64,000 nt of DNA from NCBI GenBank assembly GCA_012064415.1, contig SSNU01000294.1, positions 1 to 64,000 of the forward strand. Direction: 5' to 3'. The translations under genes were made by a program, and so were the position numbers. The stretch comes from Gyrodactylus bullatarudis. Its lineage: Eukaryota > Platyhelminthes > Monogenea > Gyrodactylidea > Gyrodactylidae. Below, in pieces: positions 13,676-24,856 of this stretch; positions within the stretch are counted from its first letter, which is position 1, and every line of letters begins with the position of its first letter. The notes below the pieces were generated by a model, which ran no database searches, was not told where the DNA came from, and saw nothing but the letters and a program-made list of their open reading frames with translations.

Positions 13676-13959
13676 CCTTGATTTTTGCATTTCTTCTGAT
13701 TTATCAAGGATTCCCTGTCAATGCTGGCCTTGGTTAATAATTCGAATCGTTCATTGACCAGGAACTCATCACTGCCTTCTGATATCTGCAACTTCTCTAG
13801 AGAGGCTGGTCCTTGGTTTATAATCCTGCTCAGATCGCATACTTTGGTATAGGCAGGTTCACCCTCGGCAATGAAACACTGAAAGGCTGACAAGACATGT
13901 TGTTGATCGATAAAAATTGCAATGAGAAAAAATTGGCTGGCTGTTAAAAATCCTAGCAT
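13676..13959 (-). CDS. First coding exon of a secreted protein, unknown family
   Basis: The frame starts at the ATG 13957-13959 and stays open beyond the exon. A strong splice donor (CAAG|GTGAGT) lies near 13676 after residues KKCKNQ, so the exon encodes about 94 residues. Residues 1-25 are hydrophobic (MLGFLTASQFFLIAIF then a polar stretch), a plausible signal peptide with cleavage near the SAFQ segment. Three cysteines follow in the mature part (FQCF, KVCDL, KKCK), suggesting an extracellular disulfide-bonded protein. GC content is visibly higher than in flanking DNA, which supports coding. The downstream exons, towards lower coordinates, were not identified, so fold and function are unknown. 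The last 40 residues of the unspliced reading frame are intron translation. Confidence 0.55.
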
Positions 13960-13964
13960 TTTTG

Positions 13965-16130
13965 AGTGTCATTCACATGAATCTTGTCATTAATTTGTAG
14001 TCTCAATCTTGTTTTAATTCATAACATTTACTTATGCTTTATCATTAATATAATATGAGTGTGATTATCACAAACTGCACGTGATTGGTCAGATTAAAAA
14101 CTGGCCAATAGGAATACATTCTCTCAATGTACTACTGATTGAATGAATTATAGTATTTTTATAAATTAATGAATGACTCATGTTATAATCCATGTGTGCA
14201 TAATACGACGTATTTTATTTAACGGATCACTAATTTATTTATTTATTCTCGATGAATTATGTGTGGTTTTTTTATTCATTTAAATTAACATTATTATAAT
14301 TTTAAAATCTCTTTATATTTTATATACGTCCATACACTGCTATATCATCATCATCATCATAAGTAACTAGGCCATAAAAAAACCTCTCTCCAGAATCTTT
14401 CTATGTGTGTGCAAATAAAACCAAGTTTTTCTGTGCAAACCAATTAATTAATTGTACCACAACACCAATCTATTTTAGATGGTTGACAAAAGTGTATGCC
14501 TGATAATGTTAATTCATTCATGATGTCGATGATGAGGATATGATAAGGAAACGTTTTACACTTGATGTGGTCAGTGGTTCTACTAATTATAGCTTACTTT
14601 TTCTGTTTCTTCTTCAAGGGTTTAATGACTTCTTTATTACCCATTTGTATATTATTATTATTACTATTATGGTGTAAATCTTGGTGTATTATCTTGTTAC
14701 AAAATCCAGAGAGAGAGATGTTGGTTAGGAAAAAGTGTTATTATAATATTTCCAATATAGTAACAGCAAGGTAAACTATTTTTATTGCAATCTTGGAAAA
14801 AATCGCCCAAGAAAGAAACACAGCGAGAAGAAGCCTTCTCTCTCTCTCTCGTAATTATGGAAATTGAAAAACTTCTATTCCCCTATCAATCAGAGAGGAA
14901 AGTTACATGAATAAAATTTTATTTTATTGCCAAAATTATAGCAGTTTAATTAAAGAGAATATTTTATTGAATGTTGCAGGTATCGATTGATTAGAGAAGG
15001 ACTCTGGTGGTACTCGGGTAATTAGAGCCACAAAAAGTATCAAAATCCTCCTTTTCTAACCAGCCACATTCCCACGGTTCTGAGAACCAATTAGAACTAT
15101 AGAAATTATTCTCAATTACTAGCCCCATTCAAAAGACGAAGCTAACGAAATCCTACATATGTTCTTAGAGATGGTTCTTGCAAAGAAGAAGATATCTTTT
15201 GGACAAGATTATTATCACGAATTAATTTTTTATATTTAATCATTATATTTTTCAGACTATCACTACTAAAAATTTCATTCTGGATCACTCGATTCTTGAT
15301 CAGAATGTCAAAGAAAAGTGCTATATTTGGATCTGTCTAATCAGAAATTGTGAAGCCTTTGTCCGTTTCAGTAAAAAAGGAAACAATGAAACGGCCTATC
15401 TAACTCATTCGGGGCATTTTTCGTCCTATTTCTGAGAATAGCCCTATTTCATTTTGACATCAGGATTCAAAGTTGAAAGGTTTCAAAATGTATCATTTTA
15501 AAGATAAAGATTTCGAGAAACCCAATCTTATTACTTAAACTCTTAGTAAATAGTCAGAGATTCATGAGGTTACAGTCAGTACACTGTCTTTATTCAACAT
15601 CTAAGCAAATAGGAGATTAAAGGATCGAAAAGAAACTTATCAATTCACGATAATGACGATTTAATGTCGAAGTTGATCCTTTCAGTAGATTGCGTTTTCG
15701 TTATTTTCCCTTCTTCTCTCTCTGTAAAACGACGAAGAGTGTGAAGGAAGAACTAATCGGATTAGAAAACTAATCTCAGTGTGGAAAATTAATTCGTTTT
15801 CATTTGCTACCCTGATCATCTGGGGGGAATAAAAATAAAACGAATCTGTATTTTTTTCATTTGTGTAGAAAGAGCTGATTTGTCGATACAATGCTGATTA
15901 CGAGATTCATCAGAGCTGATTTGAGTTCCATTGGAGATGATTAATAATTTATAAATACTGTAGTAATTTCAATGGAAAAATAATTGTAATAATTATTACG
16001 GCATGACTTGAAAGTAGATCAAAATAATATATTTCTTTTTCGAAATTCAAAAAATTCTAAACATCACTTTTTAGACTAGAAAAATTTGAAAATGACACGT
16101 ATCTTCATATTTTATCAATCTGGTCTTCTA
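13965..16130. other. Non-coding stretch, upstream of secreted-protein exon
   Basis: AT-rich, with CAT and CT simple repeats near 14349-14361 and 14836-14848. The proximal part is likely the promoter of the minus-strand exon, but no clear TATA box was fixed. No gene recognised. Confidence 0.4.
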
Positions 16131-16138
16131 AATACTTC

Positions 16139-16362
16139 CTCAATCATCTCTAGGCAATCTTCCACGGTCTCGGAAACTATTGTAATTATGATGTTTTATC
16201 AACATATGCCTTGATTCTTTGGAATCTTACTCCAGCATTCCTTAATCCCAATGTATTCGAACAGACCGAACCCGATATCCACAGCAGTATTGTACTGGTC
16301 GGTTTCTTTTACTCTAATCTGATGGTACGCTTTATTGGCATCTAACCTTCTTTTCATTCACA
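16139..16362 (-). pseudogene. Decayed Ty3/gypsy reverse transcriptase fragment
   Basis: Minus-strand translation gives RLDANKAYHQIRV, then a QYNTAVDIGFGLFEYIG block. This matches the LDL+.gYhQI.v ... TAF.t..GLyEw region of gypsy-type reverse transcriptase. Two consecutive stops follow, and a remnant (VSETVEDCLEMIE) continues beyond them. The YxDD catalytic box is not recognisable. The fragment directly abuts the foldback element at 16409. Confidence 0.6.
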
Positions 16363-16408
16363 GCCAATGTTGGAGGTGAAGACCAAAGGCTGTTGGATCT
16401 CCTAACTA

Positions 16409-17096
16409 AAGCTAGTTGACATGAAGATGAGAATTTACTATTTTTACAAAAATTCGATATTTTTCTCCGGATTCACAGGAAAGAATAATTTTTTTGAATT
16501 CTAAAACGGAATAAGCTAATAGGTTGTTGATATTCAAATGAAAATTCCGAAAAAAATTCAGTCTGACCAAAATTAGGCCGTTTTTCGAATACCGAAAATG
16601 CACCAAATTTTCAGTTTTTCAACTATTGAACCCAAAATATTCATCGATTTCGATGATTCGAAGCAGTTAAGTGATGATATTTGGGATCAGAATTGAACGA
16701 AGAATTCAAATTTGGCCATAGAAATAGCGAAGATCTTACTGTTTCCGAGAAAAAGTTAGACTTCCAGATTTTGGATAATTTGCCTTCGTGATAATCGAAA
16801 AATTCAAATGGTTCGATTCCCCACAGTAATGACGAATTTCAGTGTACTTCTGCAGGTGAATTCGAATTCTTTGTCTAATGTCGATACCAAATATCAGCAC
16901 TTAACTGCTTCGAATCATCGAAATCGATGAATATTTTGGGTTCAAAAGTTGAAAAACTGAAAATTTGGTGCATTTTCGAAATTCGAAAAACGTTCTAATT
17001 TTGGTCGGATTAAATATTATTCTTTCCTGTGAATCCGGAGAAAAATATCGAGTTTTTGTAAAAATAGTAAATTCTCATCTTCATGTCAATTAGGTT
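16409..17096. mobile_element. Large foldback MITE, diverged full copy (family F1)
   Basis: Arms 16409-16715 and about 16800-17096 are reverse complements with scattered mismatches. The ends begin AAGCTAGTTGACATGAAG and finish TTCATGTCAATTAGGTT, related to the ends of the 4418 copy. TA flanks both sides (16407-16408, 17097-17098). No coding capacity. Confidence 0.75.
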
Positions 17097-17099
17097 TAC

Positions 17100-19120
17100 G
17101 TTCAAACTCCTCAAAAAAGCGTAACAATTTAATCATCTGATTAATAAGGGACAGAATATAGAGGGGTGATTTTCAATAATCAACTTTAGATTTGATATGA
17201 TTTTAGATGAGTCTGGGAAAGAAGTCTACACCAATTCAGTTGATTGGCTTCAAATGTAACAAAAGAAGTACAGAGCAGTATCTTGAAATGAGGACTTATT
17301 AAATGACAAATTGATTCAGTGGCAATAAGACAGCGCAAGAGTCCGTCTTATACGAAAGAGCTGCTTAATTAATCATTTTCCTTGGATTTCCCTTCTCGTT
17401 AATTCGATTTTTATTCTTTTGTATTGATACGAATGGATATGGTTACCGGAATCGCAAAAGATGGATAGAGAGGACAGGAAAGCATACAAACTTTGCCTGG
17501 ACAAAGTCAACAAACACACATATAGATTGAGTTATATAGTTTGAAGGAAATCCCATCCCTTATTTAACTAAACACTATACTAATTGAACTACCCAAAGTT
17601 TCCAACACACTGCACACATACCAGAGTGTCATTCAACAAATAATCTTGCACTGAGGCATCATCATCATGGTTGTGGCGAATTTTTTTACATTTATTTTTG
17701 AATAAACAAAAAATACTTTCTCTCCAAGTCACGTTTTGCACTTTCCCAGGGACAATGAAAATGTCCCCTTTACTACTACTACTATTGTAATTCTTGTTGA
17801 TTATGCAATTCAATGCATAATTTTATCAGATTAAATTTCATAAACAATACTGCATCGTATTTTTCTCCCTACAATTGCGCTTTTAACTCACTGCATAACA
17901 ATGTGGTCTCTTATCAGATCAGTTGGAAGATTACCCCTTTCATCTTTTCATCCCGATAAAAGTGATAATCTGTATAGTATTTAAACGGCGTGTATATTAC
18001 ACAGAGTGTGTAATCCATGAGTCAGTTACATCATCATGTTTACAAGGGGAAAGTGAAAAATGTGCATGCAAGAGCTTTTGGTGTGTGTGAGAAAACACAC
18101 TTGTCTGAACCCGAAGAGGCAGCGCGAATGCAGAAAAACATGAAGAAAATCTTCTTCACAAGTGTAATAATACAATTCATTGATAAATATATAATTTATC
18201 CCCAAGGAGAATCCAATCGAAAATATGTTCTTTCATCGTCATACAAATGGAAAAAAATTAATTCAATATCATACAAAAACCTTGTCTACTGATCACTATA
18301 CAAATGTGTATATTATGATGATGGTTTCAAGTCTACTGATAATAATGCATATTATGCAGTCCTGATGAAATACTTTTAAATGGATTATTATTGTTTTACT
18401 GTTTGTTACAATGTTATGATTTATCGTGGTTGGCGTAAAACTTGAAAAGGAAAAAAATCTAATGAATGGAAATCTTATAATCCATCTATTACATCTTTTG
18501 AATAACGCTGTCTTTCTCCTTATTATCACTGCTGTATAGTATTGTAATATTATGATTAAGTCTGTCAATTTATACAAGTAGGTTACATACATTTAAGGTG
18601 GGTAGGGAAATTTGAAGGAGAAAATTAAATTTTCCCTTTGTTTTTAGACAAGCTTCATACCCCGTTATACTGTCAATATGTATTATGATAGTATTTTTCC
18701 TTCCTTCTTCTACCCAGTGTAAGTCTCTGAATTTCTTTATTTTTTCTTCTTTCAATTTATATTTATATAACGGCAGCAGTAGTACGAAATACGAATGCTC
18801 TCACATCGTATTTTTAGTAAATCCAATTAAATAAATTACCAAGGATGTTTACAGTGTATTACATCATGGACAGAGATTCCTATTACAATAGAATTATGAC
18901 AGCTTAGAAATTCATCCAGTTGTTCAGATTCTGATAATAAAAGGTTTTCTATTGATAGTAATTCCTCTTCTAAGGACGAGGACTGCTTATTGTAACTGTA
19001 AGAATGCATATTTTTTGAAAAAATATAGATTTGAAATTCTTTCAAAAGTCTAATGATGAATATTTTCTTTCATGTTGTATCTACTTAAGAGTAGCTTTCG
19101 AGAAAATATAATTTTAATGA
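17100..19120. other. Non-coding stretch, nothing recognised
   Basis: Only short chance frames on both strands (17589-17813, 18017-18292, 18296-18592). The 5' exon or exons of the bHLH-PAS gene may be hidden here or further upstream. None could be identified. Confidence 0.4.
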
Positions 19121-19127
19121 AATAAGT

Positions 19128-19556
19128 TTATTGACAAATGAAATGTAGCAAGATGATAGTAGTTAGAGATGAAATAAAAACGATACTCTTATCATAACCT
19201 TTGGCCATTGAATAGTTTTCTTGGTCATTCTTCGATGTTGATGGTTTAGCTTCCATGTTGATCTGAGATCTTGCATCGATACCTTTTCTGTGGAAATGAT
19301 GTTTTCTCCTGTGATAAAGACTGTCCTCATCACTGTCCAAATCGTCGTCATCATCATCGTCTTCGTCATCTTCATCATCTAAGCCGAATAAATCATTGTC
19401 ACTCCCGTATTTATGTTCCTTATCAATGCCGATATCAATACCGAATCCGTAGGGATCTCCGAATAACTGGTCATTTCCAGCACCAAGGCTTATGAGCTGA
19501 GAATTGAGGTTACCAAGGTACAGTAGGAGGATTAAGAGACAAATAACAAATTTCAT
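19128..19556 (-). CDS. Small secreted acidic protein, possibly GPI-anchored
   Basis: A single open frame of 142 residues. It begins with a clear signal peptide (MKFVICLLILLLYLGNLNS), so export through the ER is likely. The mature chain has a G/D-rich segment, then an almost pure Asp/Glu run (about residues 60-77), a short basic stretch RRKHHFHRKG and a polar linker. It ends in a hydrophobic C-terminus (IVFISSLTTIILLHFICQ) directly before the stop. An N-terminal signal plus a short hydrophobic tail suggests GPI attachment or a C-terminal membrane anchor; which one is inference. Acidic runs of this kind occur in calcium-binding matrix proteins, but no family was recognised. The stop codon is embedded in a CAATAAAC context, so an AATAAA signal overlaps the stop. 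A TATATTATA-like box lies about 40 bp upstream of the ATG. Confidence 0.65.
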   Translation of the reverse strand: MKFVICLLILLLYLGNLNSQLISLGAGNDQLFGDPYGFGIDIGIDKEHKYGSDNDLFGLDDEDDEDDDDDDDLDSDEDSLYHRRKHHFHRKGIDARSQINMEAKPSTSKNDQENYSMAKGYDKSIVFISSLTTIILLHFICQ

Positions 19557-19945
19557 TTATCTCATTTATTATGAGGAACTTGCCAAGTTATAATATAAGG
19601 AGCAATAAATCAAAATTATTTGCCCGTATGTAAACTATAGAATGCACAGTCGGTTAAATCAATTGATTTAATTCACGAGAAAATAGTTTAAAACGTTTTT
19701 TTGATATTCATGAGAAATGGTTAATTTTACACATTGAAAAACCTTTATTTCAATTAAAATATTGAAAAATTCTTAATTCATTTTTAAGTGTTCAACATAT
19801 TTTTAATCACCCAAGGTCAATTCGCATTTTTGAATTTTTTAAAAACATCTGTATATAGTTATGCCCAATGGAAGCTCCAAAGACAATAGAGAAAAGAGAC
19901 AAAAGTATTTTTTTTATTTAATAAATTTCTTCTTATCCATTTTAG

Positions 19946-20153
19946 GGAAACCCACAGCGAAATTGAGAGAAAACGCCGTGAGAGAATGAAAAGAGAAACA
20001 GAATTCCTACAGCAACAGCTTTCGAATTATGAATGTCGAGATAAAATATCCGTCTTTCAGGCTGGAACTCAAGAGCTTAATCATTTTGTCCAAAAATTTG
20101 GCGAAAGAGATTATCTAGTCACGTCTCAAGAGCTCACCTCTCTAATTTTAAAC
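19946..20153 (+). CDS. bHLH-PAS exon A: bHLH domain and start of PAS-A
   Basis: The acceptor TCCATTTTAG precedes it. Residues ETHSEIERKRRERM form the basic region; DKISVFQAGTQELNHF is helix 2. The upstream reading frame is closed by a stop at 19887, so this is an internal exon. Confidence 0.7.
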
Positions 20154-23100
20154 GTAATGATTTCATCTTTTCATGTGTCCTTTAGAATTTTCCCGGTTTC
20201 TATCTTCACATTGAGGCCAATACTCGAAAGATCATATCAATCAATGAACGTGTTTTGTCAACCCTCGGATTCCCTTTCACGCATTTCCTAAATAAAGGCA
20301 TTCAGAATTTTATAATTTCTGATCAAATCACGTCTGGCAATGTAGCCAAGTGCTTCACCATCTCAGAGGAAGAAAAGAAAATCATTTTGAGTGGAGAATT
20401 AATCAAAAGAAATCTAGTATTACCCATGCTTGTGAATGATTCGTTCAAGGGAATCCAAAATAAATCCGATATCATTCATACAAGGGGTGAAGGTCCTTTC
20501 AAATTGATTGAAATTTCTGGAGATTTATGCCTGGAGAGAACATCTTCGTACTACGAGGATAATCCAAATATTCAGATAAACTCAGATAACGAGATTATCG
20601 TTTTCAAGGCCTTGTGTCGTACCCTAGCCACTCAAAACCCAAGAGCCGCTGATGAAAAAGGTAAATTATTCTTCAAGTGCAAACATGAGGCTAAAAATTT
20701 CACTGTTACCGAAGTCTTTGGCTCGTAAGTAAATTAATATTGCATAAAATTTCTCACCAAAATTGGGAAAATTATCATTCTGTATCTATTACATAGAAAT
20801 ACTTTTCAGAAATCTTTAAGGCTGCTTCTGAAATTCAAATTAAATCTACTTTTATCTATATTTATTGAAGATTTCAGACTCAAATTCTTCATACGAGTAT
20901 GAAAAATTCCCAATATTTCGGACATTTAAACTTTATACAATTTTTTATTTTCACCATAGTTGAGTCTTTTTGAATTAAAAATTCATATCTACAGTGTAAA
21001 CAAGATGAGAAGATAGTTTCAAGGTTTTAGCCAATCAGAACCAAGCGAATGTGAGTAGAGGCATAAATCAGGTTACGATTTAACTTTAATTCTGAAACGA
21101 GCATCGAATCGCTTACAGACTAAGCTAGACTTTATTGAAGGGTTTAGGTGTTTTTTTTGCTGAGCTGATTGAAATCAGCCTCGGTACCAAAGCTTTGTTT
21201 GGATCCAAATAAACCTGATTTCTCTCGAGTACTTCCATCTTTCCATCATCTCATTGTGGATTCGCTTACAAATTTCTATCGATATAAAAAAGACTTTTTA
21301 TCATTTTTTGGCATGCATCCGTACTGAGGACAAGGTCCCGCTTTTGCTCATATGGCCTCAGGATGCTAGTCGCAATATCCTTTAGAAATTCCTTGATACA
21401 GCTGGTGTGCTCGCCAGTCCATTTCCATGGTACCTCATTCCTTAACAACCGGAAAACTTTCGTCAGCTTGATTGAGTAGTCTTTGCAGAAGATGCCATAA
21501 TGCTGGTACGCTCCAAGGAGACTTCTCAGTTCTGATTTGTTGGTTGGCTTTGCCAGTTTCATCAGCTCCGACAATCTCAAGTCATTCGGTTGGACCTCAC
21601 GTTCGTTTATAACAAAACCCATGAAATTTATTTGAGCCATCTTGTACTGAAGCTTTGGCGGATTTACACTGAAGTTGTGCTCCTTGAATCTTGGGAATGT
21701 CTCCGATCATATGGGTCATAGACTCCTGAAAAATGCTGGGCGCAATCGAGAGTCCAAATTGAAGCCTGATGAACACATAGTAACCAAGATGCGTTGATAT
21801 GCAAGTAAGGTACTAGGAGTCTTCATGTAACTTGATTTGAGGATATGCATTAGATAAGTTCACCACGGAGAACACTATGCATCCTGCCACCTTCGTCAGT
21901 AGTTCTTCTAATCTAGGAGTGGGGTATCATTCGCCATTTTTCTATCAAGCTATCGATAGCGGGGCAGCCATTCTAGGGTTCTCAACCCTCTTTATGATCC
22001 CTTTCTTTTCCCAGTCAACTAGAATCTCCTCTACTTTGGCTTGTAAAGCCACTGGAACCGGCCGGTGGTGGAAGATCATCTTGCTTTCGTCAAGGGGTTT
22101 TTTCAACTGAATGCGCGCCACGAACTCATCTCCCATGATACTGACACTGTTTACTGCGTAATTGACACGTTTCTCTGTTCAGGATGTTCCGGTTGGCGTT
22201 AACCACAGCAACGGTAGGGGTTTGTTTTTAAAATTTACCAGTTAATCCAAGACGTTGACTTGGCTACCTTCGTCAGCTAGGAATTGAAGAACTTTGCCAC
22301 ATATCTCAAGCTCGAAAAATTTGAGAAAGCAGACAGGAGAGTATAATGAATTAAATTTATTGAGTTAATATACACTTCTTGATCACTCGTCACATTTGCC
22401 CCAGCCATCCGGCATTCACTCTGGTAGTGGCCCATCTGGTGGCAGTTGTAGCAACGGAGAGAATTCTTCCTGCAGATTGGGTGGTTTTAGTACACCTTGT
22501 GGATTTTACAATACGACTGTTTGCCTCGGACGACATTTGAGCGATTGCAATGTTTTCCAGCTGGTCCAATGTCACTGTCTTTTCCAATTCAGATAGCTTG
22601 GTTCTAATTTTGTGATTGTCTAATCCGAATACCAATTGATTTTCAATACATATCTCCGGAAGTTCTGCCATAACCCACCTCTCTTCTGAGCTTGATAAAG
22701 AATTCATCCAACGGGAGTCCATTCTGCTTAATCTTATGGAATTCCAGTCTGGCTGCTCTGATATATTTCTTTGGCTTGATTTTGTTAGGAATGCAGCCTT
22801 TGAACTCCACCCACGTTTTGCTCTTCATCACTTCCGAGCTCTTAAACAGTCTGAGTAGGAATGCTGCAGATTCGGTGTCACATCTTAACTCATTAACTCT
22901 GCTGCAACCTTCTTGGATTCCATTAGCATTTCCACATGAAGGCCTGGAAATCATCATACTCTTTAGGGATTGCGAAAACTCTATCCCATGATGCCATGAT
23001 AAATAAAGAATAATCAACTTCAGCTTATATCATGTGTATTCAAAAAGTGCATTGTGGCAGGCAACATTTAGATGTAATTTACAAAGTGGTTTTAGTGTGC

Positions 23101-24520
23101 ATAAGCACCAATTCAAATATGTCAAATATCGTTTGTAATAATATAATAATAAATCAGAACATATTGAAAGAAAAGGATTAATTTTTCATTGTAACTGTGC
23201 AGGTGTGAGAAAATTCTCGGTTTGATGAAGAGTGAAATTCTCGGAAGACAACTGCAGTTCTTATCCCATGACCAGGATTTAGTGAATTGTAAATTCAATC
23301 AGTCAATTGACGTAAGGAAAAGCCTGGATTCCTTCTCAGTAAGAGTATACAACTCAAAAATCAAACAAATTGTACCCCTAACTGTCCGGTTGAAACCGAT
23401 ATTCATATCAAACAAATGCTATTGCATCCTGGCCGAATACGAGTGCATCAAATCAGTGTTGGAGTTGGAGAGGGCCAAGAAAGAGGCGGGAAGCAATTCA
23501 AAGAGAGGTGAATCCATCCTCTTCTACAGTGGAAATCACAGTGATTCCGATGAGAAATGTGACCAAACAGAACTCGAGGGACTCAACGAACTCTCCGAGA
23601 ACCTAGCAAAGAGTAAAATCTATCAACAGGTTTGTATACTCTTTACTTTTAAATGTAACATTCGATTATTTGTTCTTGAACTACATTCAAATTTATCATT
23701 GCTAGTAATTTCTATTTTCTTGACTGACCTAAAACAATAGATTGTTCCTTGGAGATGACAGTTTTGTAAGGATCAATTAAAGATTTGCAAGAGTAACGAA
23801 ACAATTTCTTTGGTTAAACCTAGATTCAGTTTTTCAACCAATCAGAAGCAAGACTGCTCATAAATCCAACAGACAACATCTCCTATAACTTACTCTTTAT
23901 CCGATTAGATTGTCTCCTAAATCAGAAATCTCAATCTTGAGAATAGATTCCGATTAAATGAAAACTAATATTTGTTGAGCTTTAAACATTGTTTAGAATT
24001 CGTTACAGCTCTAGTAAAAAAACTAATGTCCTGAAACCGATAGAATCCTTTTATAAAACAAATTACCAATAAAAATGATGAAATTCCAGTACTCTGATTG
24101 GTTTACGAAAAATAATACAAACGCTAAAACAACCTAATTGAGAAAAAATTTCTTTCTTTCAGGAAACTATTAATGGTTCTCATAACCACAGTAAATCATA
24201 TCAGATTGCCCTTGAACGAGAAGTCAGTTTTACAGTTCCTGATCGTATCATCAAGACCGATCTAAATCTCATCAAGGCCCATTCAAGATGGCAGAATATT
24301 AATAATAACTCAAAAAGTTGGTTTTATTTCTTAACTGTTATTGTGTGTAGAGAAACCCCTTGAAGATGGTAGTGAGAATAGCTGGCCAGATAACAAGAGT
24401 TTCTCCGGTCTATTGGCGACCAATTCGTCGATGCTTGATGATCTTTTCGATCCTACTGTCCTAAAGGAGCTAGTCAACGAGGATGTTACAGACCTAATAG
24501 AAGATAAAAGCCCTGTATGA
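19946..24520 (+). CDS. Divergent bHLH-PAS transcription factor (5' end not found), five exons
   Basis: Joining 19946-20153, 20186-20724, 23203-23629, 24163-24316 and 24351-24520 gives one frame of about 498 residues ending in TGA. All junctions are GT-AG and phase-consistent. The first exon holds a basic region HSEIERKRRERM with the E-box-contacting H-x3-E-x3-R triad, as in ARNT/BMAL (class II) proteins, then helices with a very short loop. PAS-A starts at LTSLILNNFPGFYLHIE. The next exons hold CRTLATQNPR and KNFTVTEVFGS, leading into CEKILGLMKSEILGRQLQF, a typical PAS-B segment. The C-terminus (SSMLDDLFDPTVLKELV) is acidic and hydrophobic like an activation domain. Members bind DNA as nuclear heterodimers. 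Sequence drift is large compared with real ARNT or cycle orthologues, so the subfamily is uncertain. The start exon is missing: the first exon opens one base into a codon. Confidence 0.7.
20154..20185 (+). other. Predicted 32-nt intron in bHLH-PAS gene
   Basis: It begins GTAATG and ends with a pyrimidine-rich GTCCTTTAG. Its removal restores the PAS-A frame (LTSLILN joined to NFPGFYLHIE). Without removal the frame hits a stop near 20289. It is extremely short for an animal intron. Confidence 0.6.
20186..20724 (+). CDS. bHLH-PAS exon B: PAS-A and linker
   Basis: About 180 codons ending in the phase-2 donor GGCTC|GTAAGT. It contains ANTRKIISINERVLSTLGF (PAS-A core) and the linker to PAS-B. The longest uninterrupted reading frame of the gene lies here. 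Confidence 0.7.
21245..23025 (-). mobile_element. Decayed Ty3/gypsy retrotransposon, antisense inside a host intron
   Basis: Read on the minus strand in element order. Gag-like frames lie at 23017-22643 and 22722-22390. A perfect CCHC zinc knuckle (CYNCHQMGHYQSEC) is near 22440. A protease-like FLADEGSQVNVL, with DEGS where DTGA/S is usual, is near 22280. RT N-terminus RPVPVALQ...VEEILVDWEKKGII is at 22136-21945. RT core FSVVNLSNAYPQIKLHE...FGLSIAP lies next, at 21900-21720, then RT C-terminus/RNase H NFMGFVINE...WKWTGEH...LSTDA at 21640-21266. Several frameshifts and stops break it, and the YLDD catalytic box is missing between IPKIQ and EHNFSVNPPK. No LTRs or integrase were found. It sits in the 2.5-kb intron between exons B and C of the bHLH-PAS gene. 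Confidence 0.8.
23203..23629 (+). CDS. bHLH-PAS exon C: PAS-B domain
   Basis: The acceptor ACTGTGCAG precedes it. The first base completes a Ser codon split across the large intron. It encodes CEKILGLMKSEILGRQLQF and a beta-rich segment IVPLTVRLKPIFIS...CYCILAEYE typical of a PAS-B end, then a Ser/Glu-rich linker. The donor is CAACAG|GTTTGT, phase 0. Confidence 0.7.
24163..24316 (+). CDS. bHLH-PAS exon D
   Basis: A strong acceptor (TTTCTTTCTTTCAG) opens this 51-codon exon, in phase with exon C. No known motif. It ends in the phase-1 donor AAAAA|GTTGGT. Confidence 0.6.
24317..24350 (+). other. Predicted 34-nt intron in bHLH-PAS gene
   Basis: GTTGGT...TTGTGTGTAG. Removing it joins SKK to PLEDGSENSWPD and opens 55 further codons. 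Reading through ends after about 17 codons. This is the second ultra-short intron in the same gene. Confidence 0.55.
24351..24520 (+). CDS. bHLH-PAS exon E: C-terminal acidic tail, stop at 24518
   Basis: Encodes the C-terminal 55 residues, including LLATNSSMLDDLFDPTVLKE and a final acidic stretch, then TGA. An AATAAA lies downstream at 24725-24730. Confidence 0.6.
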
Positions 24521-24612
24521 TGATCTCTTGTTTTTGTTTTAGAGGGATTAGTTATTTTCCAAAAAGTTGTTTAGTAAAATATATATTTATTTCGCTTGTA
24601 AATATAAATCTC

Positions 24613-24730
24613 TTTATTATGCCGAGTGTACATTGAACCGGGAATGTTTCTTATGTAGTTAGTAAATATCATCAAAATTTCAGACAATCGTATAAGCTGA
24701 CTACTCTAAAGTAATCACGTGTACAATAAA
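24613..24730. terminator. Convergent poly(A) signals of the two facing genes
   Basis: A minus-strand AATAAA (TTTATT at 24613-24618) lies 240 bp past the GTPase stop. A plus-strand AATAAA is at 24725-24730, about 205 bp past the bHLH-PAS stop. If both are used, the two 3' UTRs overlap by more than 100 bp. Confidence 0.45.
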
Positions 24731-24856
24731 TATTTTTAGGCTTTTACAAAATGAATGAAATCGTAAGCTTAAACTTCTATGCTCGTTCTCTTAGAATACA
24801 CAATATAATACAATAAGCATTGCAAAACAATGTTTCTGTTTTTCTGTACATGCATC

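Noticed and set aside
19271..19495. Plus-strand His/Arg-rich frame
   Set aside because: Antisense of the Asp-rich repeat in the secreted acidic protein; composition fully explained by that. The minus frame 19163-19378 is likewise a shadow.
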